From: Janthinobacterium sp.
GTDB taxonomy: Bacteria > Pseudomonadota > Gammaproteobacteria > Burkholderiales > Burkholderiaceae_D
Reading direction: 5' to 3'
Assembly: GCA_003133225.1 (NCBI GenBank)
Contig: PKWL01000016.1
Location: 1 to 64,000 of the forward strand
DNA length: 64,000 nt
A program made the position numbers and the translations under genes. The notes below the pieces were generated by a model that made no database searches, was not told where the DNA came from, and saw nothing but the letters and a program-made list of their open reading frames with translations. Positions 38,609 through 46,566 of the stretch are shown here, in pieces. The number at the start of each line of letters is the position of its first letter. The first letter of the stretch is position 1.

Positions 38609-39565
38609 ATGAGCGGTTATCTGGAAAATGGTCAGTGGCACGAAGGATGGTACGACACGCAGGCGACCCAAGGCGAGTTTGTGCGGACAGAATCGGCCTT
38701 TCGCAATTGGGTCACGGCGGACGGGTCCAGCAGCTTCCTAGCCGAGCCGGCTCGCTACCATCTGTACGTGTCGCTGGCCTGCCCCTGGGCGCACCGGACC
38801 CTAATTGCCAGGGCGCTCAAAAGGCTCGACGGGGCCGTGCCCCTATCTATCGTGGAGCCCGTGATGTCGGACCAGGGCTGGGCCTTCAGCTCGGCCCTGC
38901 CGGACCGGGCAAATGGTTTTTCCCATCTCCATCAGCTCTACACTGCCACTCGGCCGAACTATACGGGCCGGGTCTTGGTCCCAGTGCTGTGGGATACCAA
39001 GACGGGCGTCATTGTCAGTAACGAATCCGCGGAAATCGTGCGCATGCTAAACCAGGCATTTGGCGCCTATGGCGACGCCGGGGTCGACCTTTACCCGGCG
39101 CCGCTGCGCGGCGAGATCGACCGCGTTAACCAATTTATTTACGATGACGTCAACAACGGCGTCTATCGTTGCGGCTTCGCCTCCAGCCAGGCCGCTTACG
39201 AGCGGGCTTTTGTGCGCCTGTTTGATGCGCTGGACCGGATCGAATTGATGCTCGCCGATGGTCCCTATCTGGTAGGAGCGTCGGCCACGGAAGCCGATTG
39301 GCGGTTGTTTACCACCCTGGTCCGTTTCGATGCGGTCTATTACAGCCACTTTAAGTGCAATCGCAACCGCATCGAGGATTTCCCCCACCTGGCGCGCTAC
39401 CTGCGAAAACTTTACCTGGTGGCCAATGTGGCACCGACCGTAAACATCGCCCACATCAAGCGCCACTATTTTATGAGTCATCCCCACATCAATCCATCGC
39501 GCATCGTGCCGCTCGGGCCGCGCCTCGATTTCTGCAAACCCGCCGATCAGGCCGGCCCGCGGTAG
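38609..39565 (+). CDS. glutathionyl-hydroquinone reductase (YqjG/ECM4-type GST)
   Basis: The 318-residue protein matches the xi-class glutathione transferase family. The catalytic cysteine lies in YVSLACPWAHRTLIARAL (CPWA motif), and the N-terminal domain is followed by VPVLWDTKTGVIVSNESAEI, the glutathione-binding cis-Pro/SNESAE region. A helical C-terminal domain carries Tyr residues (RFDAVYYSHFKCN) that bind the quinol. It reduces glutathionyl-hydroquinones in the cytosol. AGGAA lies upstream of the ATG. It is a single gene. Confidence 0.92.
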   Translation: MSGYLENGQWHEGWYDTQATQGEFVRTESAFRNWVTADGSSSFLAEPARYHLYVSLACPWAHRTLIARALKRLDGAVPLSIVEPVMSDQGWAFSSALPDRANGFSHLHQLYTATRPNYTGRVLVPVLWDTKTGVIVSNESAEIVRMLNQAFGAYGDAGVDLYPAPLRGEIDRVNQFIYDDVNNGVYRCGFASSQAAYERAFVRLFDALDRIELMLADGPYLVGASATEADWRLFTTLVRFDAVYYSHFKCNRNRIEDFPHLARYLRKLYLVANVAPTVNIAHIKRHYFMSHPHINPSRIVPLGPRLDFCKPADQAGPR

Positions 39566-39600
39566 GCGGCAACGGCCATGCCCATGGCGGCAGCCCCGTG

Positions 39601-39800
39601 ATCCGTGACTCGGTGCAAAGTTGACGCGGCAAAGTGGTTGACCAGTGGACCGACAATGGAACGTCGCCTCTGTTAACTGGGGGGCCGACCTCATGCGTGA
39701 AATCACCGCTGCCAGCCAAGAAGCAAAGCGACAAGATCAAGCAAATCGATCGGCATTACCCAGATGGATCGTTGCGTGCAAGAATCGTTGCATGCGCTTG
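39601..39800 (+). pseudogene. second decayed chemoreceptor C-terminus
   Basis: Reading across frames gives IRDSVQ (39601), a stop, KVVDQ (about 39634), then ADLMREITAASQE (39684-39722), QSDKIKQIDR (39724-39753) and ITQMDRCVQES (39755-39787). These blocks follow the order of MCP signalling-domain ends (I.DSV, LVDQ, IMGEITAASQEQS.GIEQIN, AITQMD..VQQN). At least two single-base insertions (near 39723 and 39754) and stops break the frame. The remnant is short and lies between two unrelated intact genes. Confidence 0.65.
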
Positions 39801-39933
39801 CGCCCACTGCGCCCATGGTCGCTGTAGCCGAACCATCGCCGCCGTTAGGCATCGTCGACGGGCGCCGGTGCGGGCGCGTTGGGATTTAAGTTCGGGTTGG
39901 CTCGCTCACCGGACTGCTGAGCCGTGATACGGT

Positions 39934-40980
39934 TTACCGGCAGCAAGCGGCATGGCGCTCAGCTAATTGCAGATAAGCCTTGGCCCGGCGCGGCCATTCC
40001 GGCGAATACCGAAATTGTTGTTCTTTCAGGTGGCGCAATGCGATGGTGGCGCGAAGGCTGGCGCGATAGCTTTGGTAAAAGTGAATGAGCGTGGCGCTTG
40101 GCCAATCGTTCGAGATCTGGCTGTACGAGCGCAGCAAGAGGGCGCCCAAGCCGCCGGCCCCGAGCCTTTCACACTCAAGCGCCAGAAAGGCGAGTTCATC
40201 GGCTCGATCCAAGGTGCGTAAGTCTCGCGAAAACTCCAGGCAGTCGATGATGGTCGGCTCCGCCTCAAGGCAAATGTGTTCCGGCCGCAGGTCGCCATGA
40301 CCTTCCACGATCCGTCCCGCCAGCACCCGTGCGTCTAACAAGGCGGACATGCTGTTCAAAAAATTGCGCTGCGCCTGGAAGATGCTTTTGAGCTGTTCGG
40401 AAGAAAGCTGAAAATCGGGCGAACTTAATTCCAAAAATTGAGCGTCAATGCGAAACAGGAGCCGATTGCGGTACTCGGCCGGGCCGATGGCGATCGGCGC
40501 GCAACTGCGGTAGAAGCGGGCAAGCCGCGCTGCGAGCCTGCCGATGTCGTTTTCGTTGGCGCTGCCGTGGATAATTGCATAGTCGAGCATGTGATGCATA
40601 GGCAAACGCCGCATTTTGACCAGCCAGTCGACGATCGTCGGACCATCAGTTAGCTGCAAATGGCCTGAAGTATTAAATGCCAGGGGCACGGTTCCAAGAT
40701 ATATGCCGCTGGCCAGGCGCCGGTTCAAACGCACCTCTTCTTGGCAATAGAAGGACCGCGCTTGAATCGTGCTGAAGTCGATAAAGTCGTTGCGCACTGG
40801 CTTTTTCAACTTGTAGGCAAACGCGTCAGTCAAAAAGACCCAGGACATGTGGGTCTCGATTGCTTCTACGCGATAAGTCGGTTCTGGGAAGCTCGTCGCC
40901 TGTCGCAAGAATGCAACTTTCGATTCAAGCGTCACTGCGGATGCGGGCGGCGGCGGTATGCCCATCACGTCCGATTGCAT
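39934..40980 (-). CDS. phosphotransferase/kinase-like protein (COG2187, APH fold)
   Basis: The 348-residue protein begins with a substrate-like region (ETHMSWVFLTDAFAYKLKKPV, in which AYKLKK supplies the ATP-binding Lys) and has the aminoglycoside-phosphotransferase catalytic loop HGDLRPEHIC with a downstream DCLEFSRDLR corresponding to the metal-binding Asp. COG2187 proteins are uncharacterised kinases, sometimes fused to an AAA ATPase domain that is absent here. There are no operon partners; the substrate is unknown. Confidence 0.8.
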   Translation of the reverse strand: MQSDVMGIPPPPASAVTLESKVAFLRQATSFPEPTYRVEAIETHMSWVFLTDAFAYKLKKPVRNDFIDFSTIQARSFYCQEEVRLNRRLASGIYLGTVPLAFNTSGHLQLTDGPTIVDWLVKMRRLPMHHMLDYAIIHGSANENDIGRLAARLARFYRSCAPIAIGPAEYRNRLLFRIDAQFLELSSPDFQLSSEQLKSIFQAQRNFLNSMSALLDARVLAGRIVEGHGDLRPEHICLEAEPTIIDCLEFSRDLRTLDRADELAFLALECERLGAGGLGALLLRSYSQISNDWPSATLIHFYQSYRASLRATIALRHLKEQQFRYSPEWPRRAKAYLQLAERHAACCR

Positions 40981-41278
40981 GATGCAGCCTCCGGTTCATC
41001 ATTAGCGCGTATGGCGTCTTGTGATAACGCGTAGCGTTACCTTGGACTCCTACATTAGCAGACGAAAAAATCGTGTATTTGAGGAGGCGCAAACCGGAAT
41101 TTTCCGTGAGCGACCATATTTCAATGTGCGCAAAATTTTTTTCTTGGTTGCGGCCGCATGTGTGCGTGATTTTTACAACAGTGCACGCACAATATGAAGT
41201 GGCGCGACGTGGACAGGGTCAGCTCCGTGGAAACAGGCACTGCCGTGCGCTCTGGCTTCATCTTCCGGGAGGTATGTC

Positions 41279-41746
41279 ATGTTTGTCCACAATGCTGATA
41301 TCGCCGCCATTTTCAATCAAATTGCTGATCTGCTCGAGATCAAGGGCGACCATCCATTTCGGATCGGGGCCTATCGCAACGCCGCTAGGACGCTGGCGAC
41401 GCTGGCAACGAGTGTGCAGACGATGATCGAAGAAAAACGCGACCTGAAAGACTTGCCCGGTATCGGCCTTGACTTGTCCGCCAAAATCACGGAAATCGTC
41501 ACTACCGGCAACTGCGCCTTGCACGAACAGTTGCGGCGCGAAATGCCTCCTTTACTGTCCGCATTGCTAACGGTTCCAGGCCTCGGTCCCAAGCGAGTCA
41601 AAACGCTTTATCAAGAGGCTCACATTGAGTCGATAGACCAACTATATCGCGCTGCCGGCGCCGGCCAGATAAGCCAGATCCGTGGCTTTGGCAAACGGGT
41701 CGAGCAACGCATCTTGGAGTCCGTTCGCGCGCAACGTTCAAAATAG
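41279..41746 (+). CDS. polX: PolX, N-terminal fragment before an in-frame amber stop
   Basis: The 155-residue piece holds the N-terminal 8-kDa-like and helix-hairpin-helix part of bacterial family X DNA polymerase (NADIAAIFNQIADLLEIKGD, IGAYRNAARTL, LPGIGLDLSAKI, VPGLGPKRVKTLY, IRGFGKRVEQRIL). It ends at a single TAG (41744-41746). The next codons, in the same frame, continue the family sequence without loss, so this is one gene interrupted by a nonsense codon. GGGAGG lies just upstream of the ATG. On its own the fragment lacks both catalytic domains. Confidence 0.85.
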   Translation: MFVHNADIAAIFNQIADLLEIKGDHPFRIGAYRNAARTLATLATSVQTMIEEKRDLKDLPGIGLDLSAKITEIVTTGNCALHEQLRREMPPLLSALLTVPGLGPKRVKTLYQEAHIESIDQLYRAAGAGQISQIRGFGKRVEQRILESVRAQRSK

Positions 41747-41755
41747 GCGCGCTTC

Positions 41756-43009
41756 TTGCTCAACGTGGCGAGCGAGCTACTAGAACCCCTCATCAAATAC
41801 CTACGGGCAATCAAAGAAGTCAACAGAGTGGAGGTCGCAGGAAGCTTCCGACGTGGGCAGGAAACGGTCGGCGACATCGATATTCTGGTCAGCTCGTCGC
41901 AGCCGCTTAAGGTGGTACGACACTTCACTGCCTACGAGCATGTTTCGGAGGTGCGGGCTCAAGGCTCGACCCGGGCCAGCGTCGTATTGCGCCAGGGTTT
42001 GCCGGTCGATCTGCGGATCGTCGGCGATCTCAGTTTTGGCGCTGCCATGCATTATTTTACGGGCTCCAAAGCGCATAACATCGCCTTGCGCACACTAGCT
42101 CGGGAACGTCAGCTCAAGATGAATGAATACGGCGTCTTTTCCGGCACCGAGCGCCTTGCCGGCGCGACCGAGGCATCCGTTTTCCATGCGCTGGGGCTTT
42201 CCTATATCGAGCCCGAACTGCGCGAGAACCGCGGCGAAATAGCGGCGGCGCGGGCCGGGCGCTTGCCCTTGCTAATCGAGCGTTCTGACCTTCGGGGGGA
42301 TTTGCATACCCATACCAAGTCCACGGACGGTCGCAACAGCTTGCGTGAAATGGCGCTGGCGGCACAACAGCGGGGCTTGGCTTATCTCGGCATAACCGAC
42401 CATTCGCAGCGATGGGCGCTTCGCCACGGCCTCGATCCGGATAGTCTATCTAGGCAAATCGACGAGATAGATAAATTAAATGCCGAACTGGACGGCATCA
42501 CGCTGCTCAAGGGCATTGAAGTCGAGATCAAGGAGGATGGTGACCTTGATCTGCCAGATAGTATCTTGTCGCGCCTCGACCTTGTCGTCGCGGCCGTACA
42601 CAGTCAATTCACGCTGTCGAGAGAGCGGCAAACGGGCCGCATTCTGCGGGCCATGGATCACCGCTACTTTACTTTACTGGCCCATCCAACCGGCCGCCTT
42701 CTTTTGGAGCGAGAGCCGTACGATATCGATATGCTGCGCATCATCGGCCATGCCAAGCAGCGCGGCTGTTCTCTGGAGCTGAACGCCCAGCCAAGACGCC
42801 TGGATTTGTCCGCCAATTATTGCATGCTGGCTAAAGATGAGGGCGTGTTGATCAGTATAAATTCGGATGCGCACAGTATTTACGATCTCGACGACTTGCG
42901 TTTTGGGGTCCAGCAGGCAAGGCGCGGCTGGTTAGAAAAAAATGACGTGCTAAACACGATGTCAATTGGGCACCTGAAAGCGCAACTCTCAAAAATGCAA
43001 GGTAATTAG
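41756..43009 (+). CDS. polX: PolX, polymerase and PHP-exonuclease part after the amber stop
   Basis: This 417-residue open frame is in the same phase as the preceding fragment (477 bp between starts). It contains the polymerase palm (VAGSFRRGQETVGDIDILVSS, with the metal-binding Asp pair, and PVDLRIV with the third Asp) and the C-terminal PHP 3'-5' exonuclease domain (LRGDLHTHTKSTDG, GITDHSQR, LVVAAVHSQF, NSDAHS). The whole, 41279-43009, equals normal PolX length of about 570 residues. Without readthrough or re-initiation at a TTG/GTG near 41756 the enzyme would not be made whole. PolX fills gaps in base-excision repair. Confidence 0.85.
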   Translation: MLNVASELLEPLIKYLRAIKEVNRVEVAGSFRRGQETVGDIDILVSSSQPLKVVRHFTAYEHVSEVRAQGSTRASVVLRQGLPVDLRIVGDLSFGAAMHYFTGSKAHNIALRTLARERQLKMNEYGVFSGTERLAGATEASVFHALGLSYIEPELRENRGEIAAARAGRLPLLIERSDLRGDLHTHTKSTDGRNSLREMALAAQQRGLAYLGITDHSQRWALRHGLDPDSLSRQIDEIDKLNAELDGITLLKGIEVEIKEDGDLDLPDSILSRLDLVVAAVHSQFTLSRERQTGRILRAMDHRYFTLLAHPTGRLLLEREPYDIDMLRIIGHAKQRGCSLELNAQPRRLDLSANYCMLAKDEGVLISINSDAHSIYDLDDLRFGVQQARRGWLEKNDVLNTMSIGHLKAQLSKMQGN

Positions 43010-43103
43010 AGGCCTACCAGCATGCTCCCCCGCGAGCCGCTTTGGTGCCTGTCGGCCAAGATTCAACTTTCCAACCATGTTTCGGCAAAGGGGTCTTTCG
43101 GGT

Positions 43104-43280
43104 TCATTTTTTATTGGCGCCAGAATGTGCCAATCCAAAAGCAATCACTTCGATCAGGATACCCAATATACCAATTACTGTGCCAATCCACGCATTGCCT
43201 GGGGCAAGCAAAATCAGCATGCCGCCCAAAATGATGAGGCTGATCGAAAGAGCTCGCCGGTGGTGCAAACGTTTAAACAT
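43104..43280 (-). CDS. small hydrophobic membrane protein
   Basis: This 58-residue frame, below common size cut-offs, begins MFKRLHHRRALSISLIILGG and has two hydrophobic segments (about 11-26 and 31-50) split by LAPGNAWIG, ending in AHSGANKK. The basic N-terminus predicts an N-in topology. The composition is typical of small conserved inner-membrane proteins, and the frame explains DNA that would otherwise be empty. I cannot name it. The ribosome binding site is weak (GAAG), so confidence is moderate. Confidence 0.6.
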   Translation of the reverse strand: MFKRLHHRRALSISLIILGGMLILLAPGNAWIGTVIGILGILIEVIAFGLAHSGANKK

Positions 43281-43725
43281 ACGTCGTTGACTTCGCGGTT
43301 CTATGGAATAATCATTCCGTCAATGAGGATGGCGAACCTGATGACCAAGGACGAAACATGGACGTCCGATTGCATTATGGAGACAGCTAGTGCTCGCATA
43401 TTGATGCTGCGCAGAGCTCACCTTATTGCCGGTCATGCATCAGGCACCGTTTGGCTTGGCATCTGCTTGCCTAGTATTGTCATGACATTTTGTGGCGCTG
43501 GCCGTTCAGGTGCGACAATCACAGCTTGAAATCACCGACGGCCGAAGCACGCACTAGTACACCGGGTCATCGACCACATCGTGGCGCTGAGGTGGGCCAC
43601 GCTTAAATAGGGGCGGTTCGATGTTATTTTGGCCGCAATTGCTGTGCACAGGTGTCAATGCGAACCATCAGCGCGCCCCGGCGGTGAACGATCACGCCTG
43701 AATCAGCTTACGCCATAATGCTTGC
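43281..43725. other. intergenic, no gene recognised
   Basis: A plus-strand frame crosses part of this stretch, but its translation is not family-like and overlaps the better small membrane protein on the other strand. Confidence 0.35.
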
Positions 43726-44229
43726 TTACTGGCGCGGTGTGTCGGGCGGCGGTGGCGGCATGTAGGGCGGCGGCGCAGAGTAATTCTCATTATACCGATG
43801 CATAGAGGCGGTGCCGGGAACACGATTGCCTTTTGCGTACATGCATTGTTCATAACTGATATCGTAGCGCCGCTGCGCACTATAACTGCCGTATTCGGAG
43901 GCGTTCGCGCCGCTCGCGCTACCCACCACCAATCCGGTGCCGGCGCCGACCGCCGCGCCCCTGTTGCCGCCGATCGCCGCGCCGGCAGCGGCACCAATCA
44001 CCGTACCCACCAGGCCGCTTTCAACCGCCTTGTCGTTAGCGGCCTGGGCCGAACCGCTGGTCTGGTTGCCGGCATACTGGCGACACAGCATATCGTCGGC
44101 GTTGAATTGCTCAAAAGTCTTGCCATTGCCGGGCATGACGGCAACGTTCGGCCCGGTCGGTGCCGTGGCGCAAGCAGCCAGTAGAAGGGCGGGAACCAGG
44201 GGCGCATATTTGAAATAGATGCGTAACAT
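43726..44229 (-). CDS. glycine-zipper lipoprotein
   Basis: The 167-residue protein starts at 44229 (AGAGAG upstream). It has a lipoprotein signal (LVPALLLAACATAP, lipobox LAAC), a segment with conserved-looking cysteines (ADDMLCRQYAG, YEQCMYAKG), and a glycine-zipper membrane segment (GTVIGAAAGAAIGGNRGAAVGAGTGLVVG). The C-terminus is Pro-rich (PPPYMPPPPPDTP). It is probably anchored in the outer membrane. Proteins of this YMGG/glycine-zipper type are envelope components of unclear role. Confidence 0.82.
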   Translation of the reverse strand: MLRIYFKYAPLVPALLLAACATAPTGPNVAVMPGNGKTFEQFNADDMLCRQYAGNQTSGSAQAANDKAVESGLVGTVIGAAAGAAIGGNRGAAVGAGTGLVVGSASGANASEYGSYSAQRRYDISYEQCMYAKGNRVPGTASMHRYNENYSAPPPYMPPPPPDTPRQ

Positions 44230-45193
44230 AATCAACTCTCTAAAAGAAATGTTTTGCCTGGAGTAATGTTTTAGGTGCTTGCTACGGCACTCTTTTATTT
44301 TCAATCAACTCAGCTTAAACCCGGCGCGCTTTAGTTCGGCGACGCACTTCGCTGTCCTAAGAATCCTTTCCCGCCCGATGCCTGTGGTTCCCATAAATTG
44401 CATTTTCATGAGCGAAACCTTTAGCTTTGAAATTGCAAGACCTGCCCTTACATGCCAGTGACAAGTTAGAACGATTGTCACATCACACAATGGGTCATGT
44501 TGCGCGCTACAAGTGCATAGTCTTTGACATTGATCAAAGGCCGCATTACTTTCCTGGTGTGCATATCGCCTTGCGACGAGGGACGATTTTGGCACAGGGG
44601 CCGGGAAGCGACGCCGTGCACCGCCTGTGGCCGGTTGCAGGTACTAGCCCCATGGCTGGTGCAAGGGGGGGCATATTTTGTTTTCACAATCCATCTAGCG
44701 CTCCAAAATGGGTTGTCTACGACGAAACGCGGTACCAAATCCGCCCGGATTGACATGCCATTTTTGGACGGCGACGTGTGGCGCCAGCGTCAATGCTTGT
44801 GGCCTTGCGGCCCTACTGTGTATAACCTCAGCCTCTGCCAGATGGTGGAAGAGGGACGGAAAATCATCAATTATCTGATGGGCATTGGATCAATCTCTTT
44901 GCGCTCGATTACCTAACGGAGAAGGAACCCGCGTTCAATGTGATGGTTGTGGGTGTGATGATTCGGCCTTGCTGCTTGGCCGATTTACGTTGCCACTAGG
45001 ACAAAGACGCGTTGCGGAAAATCGGTGGGGATTTGTTCCGCAGTGTAAGGGTGTCATCGACGCCGCCTTCTAGGAAGGTGACGACAAAAGGGTTGAACCT
45101 TGTTCAAGTGGCGTGCTCACGTAAGCATCACGCCACACATCAGCATCACGCAACAATTCGACTCAGCCTGCCAGCTGCGCAAGGAGTAAACAA
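44230..45193. other. long intergenic region with an FNR-like site
   Basis: About 960 bp. A possible 34-codon minus-strand frame (44305-44409, containing GRERILRTAKCVAELKRAG) is too short to call. An FNR/Dnr-like palindrome lies at 44524-44537. The remainder shows nothing recognisable until the ribosome binding site of the small gene at 45194. Confidence 0.4.
44524..44537. promoter_or_regulatory. FNR/Dnr-type palindrome
   Basis: TTGACATTGATCAA matches TTGAY-N4-ATCAA and is embedded in a longer imperfect palindrome, CTTTGACATTGATCAAAG. It lies about 295 bp upstream of the glycine-zipper lipoprotein start, with no evident gene on the other side. Confidence 0.45.
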
Positions 45194-45373
45194 TTGAAAC
45201 CAAAATCGACTCGCCATCCTCCCCCATACCTTGATCACAAGGAAGGCGATACCGCTCCGGACAGGGCGAGCGATATTGACAAGGCGCTAAACGAGGCTTT
45301 GGAGGAAAGTTTTTGCCAGCGACCCCGTCGCCGTCACCATCGCAAAGCCAACCCAACAGTAACCCAAGGATGA
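45194..45373 (+). pseudogene. small acidic SFPASDP-type protein, frameshifted
   Basis: A TTG start with AAGGAG at 45181-45186 opens a frame reading KPKSTRHPPPYLDHKEG, then ASDIDKALNEALEESF, then an Arg-rich nonsense tail to a TGA at 45371. In another frame, immediately after ESF, the sequence reads ASDPVAVTIAKPTQQ and stops at 45360-45362. Small bacterial proteins ending ...ALEESFPASDPxAVT are common, so a 2-base deletion at the Pro codon explains the break. The original product would be about 56 residues of unknown function. A sequencing error is possible. Confidence 0.7.
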
Positions 45374-45555
45374 GTGCGCACTGCGATGGCGTGGCCGGCT
45401 CGCCGGCCTAGCTTGCAGACGGCTAAGTATGGCATCAGACGGGCGCCCATTTTTTGCTGTGGTCAAGCGTGAAGACCGTGCCCCGCTCAACGCAGTGAGA
45501 GTCGGGGCGGGCGCCGCTCGATATTAATTTTCTTGCAACGAATCCCGGTCTGAGT

Positions 45556-46509
45556 CTATTTTGCCAGCACCTTACGGATCGTGGCCGCGAGATCTTCTGC
45601 GACGAACTTGGCAACATAGGCATCGGCGCCAACCCGTTTGATGTGTTCCTCGTTAGTTGAACCTGAAAGCGAGGAATGGATCACCACAGGCAGCTTGTTA
45701 AAACGCGCATCCTGCTTGATGTTGCGCGTCAAGGTGAAGCCATCCATTTCCGGCATTTCCAAGTCGGTCAGAACCAGCGCCACCTTGCTGTAGATGGTTT
45801 CGCCCTTGGCCTCAGCTTCGGCGGCCATCGATTGCAGCTTTTCCCATGCTTCCTTGCCGGTCTTGGTCATGATGTAGGCCGCCCCCATGGCCTCCAAGCC
45901 CTGCTCGATCAAGGCGCGCGCCAACACCGAATCGTCGGCAGCTAGAATCACACTGCCCGCCGCCAGTTCCAGCTTCGGCCCGATCGTTTCAGGATCGATG
46001 TTCTTGCCGTCGTTTGGCATCATGGTGCGCAAGATGGTTTCCACATCGAGTACTTGTGCCAAGCGTGAGTCTTTGGCGTTGCCGTCGAGACGGGCGATGC
46101 TGGTAACCATGGCGCCGGCAACGCCTTCGGCGGAGAGCACCTGGCGCCAGTCTAGGCGCACGATGTCTTCCACCGACTCGACCGCGAACGCCTGCGTCGA
46201 GCGGGCAAACTCGGTGACTAGGAGAATATTTAGCCCCGTTTTAGGAGTGCAGCCAGTAATCGACGGTAAATCCAACACGGGAATGATCTGGCCGCGCAAG
46301 TTAACCACGCCCAGCATGTAGGGCGCGGAACCGGCAACGGCTGTCACTTTCGGCATGGCCACGATTTCGCGCACCTTAAAAACGTTGATGCCAAATAATT
46401 CCGAGCGCTCGCCGTTGGCATCGCCGCCGAGCCGAAACAAGAGTAGTTCGAACATGTTGGAGTTCGTCAAATTACTGCGTTCATCGACTTCTTGTTGCAC
46501 TGATTTCAT
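45556..46509 (-). CDS. cheV: chemotaxis protein CheV (CheW-receiver fusion)
   Basis: The 317-residue protein combines an N-terminal CheW-like domain (LFGINVFKVREIVAMPKVTA, VVNLRGQIIPVLDLP) with a C-terminal receiver (GSVILAADDSVLARALIEQG, phosphoacceptor Asp in VALVLTDLEMPEMDGF, Lys in ADAYVAKFV). CheV couples receptors to CheA and buffers the signal by phosphorylation. It lies 57 bp downstream of the c-haem chemoreceptor gene on the same strand and is probably co-transcribed with it, suggesting a dedicated adaptor. Confidence 0.94.
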   Translation of the reverse strand: MKSVQQEVDERSNLTNSNMFELLLFRLGGDANGERSELFGINVFKVREIVAMPKVTAVAGSAPYMLGVVNLRGQIIPVLDLPSITGCTPKTGLNILLVTEFARSTQAFAVESVEDIVRLDWRQVLSAEGVAGAMVTSIARLDGNAKDSRLAQVLDVETILRTMMPNDGKNIDPETIGPKLELAAGSVILAADDSVLARALIEQGLEAMGAAYIMTKTGKEAWEKLQSMAAEAEAKGETIYSKVALVLTDLEMPEMDGFTLTRNIKQDARFNKLPVVIHSSLSGSTNEEHIKRVGADAYVAKFVAEDLAATIRKVLAK

Positions 46510-46566
46510 CTACGCTCCGATACGCCGTTCAATATAGAAATGTCCAACACCCTGGCGTTGAGCAAC

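Noticed and set aside
44305-44409. 34-codon minus-strand frame containing GRERILRTAKCVAELKRAG
   Set aside because: Too short to judge by eye; only a weak AAAGG site and no known relative.
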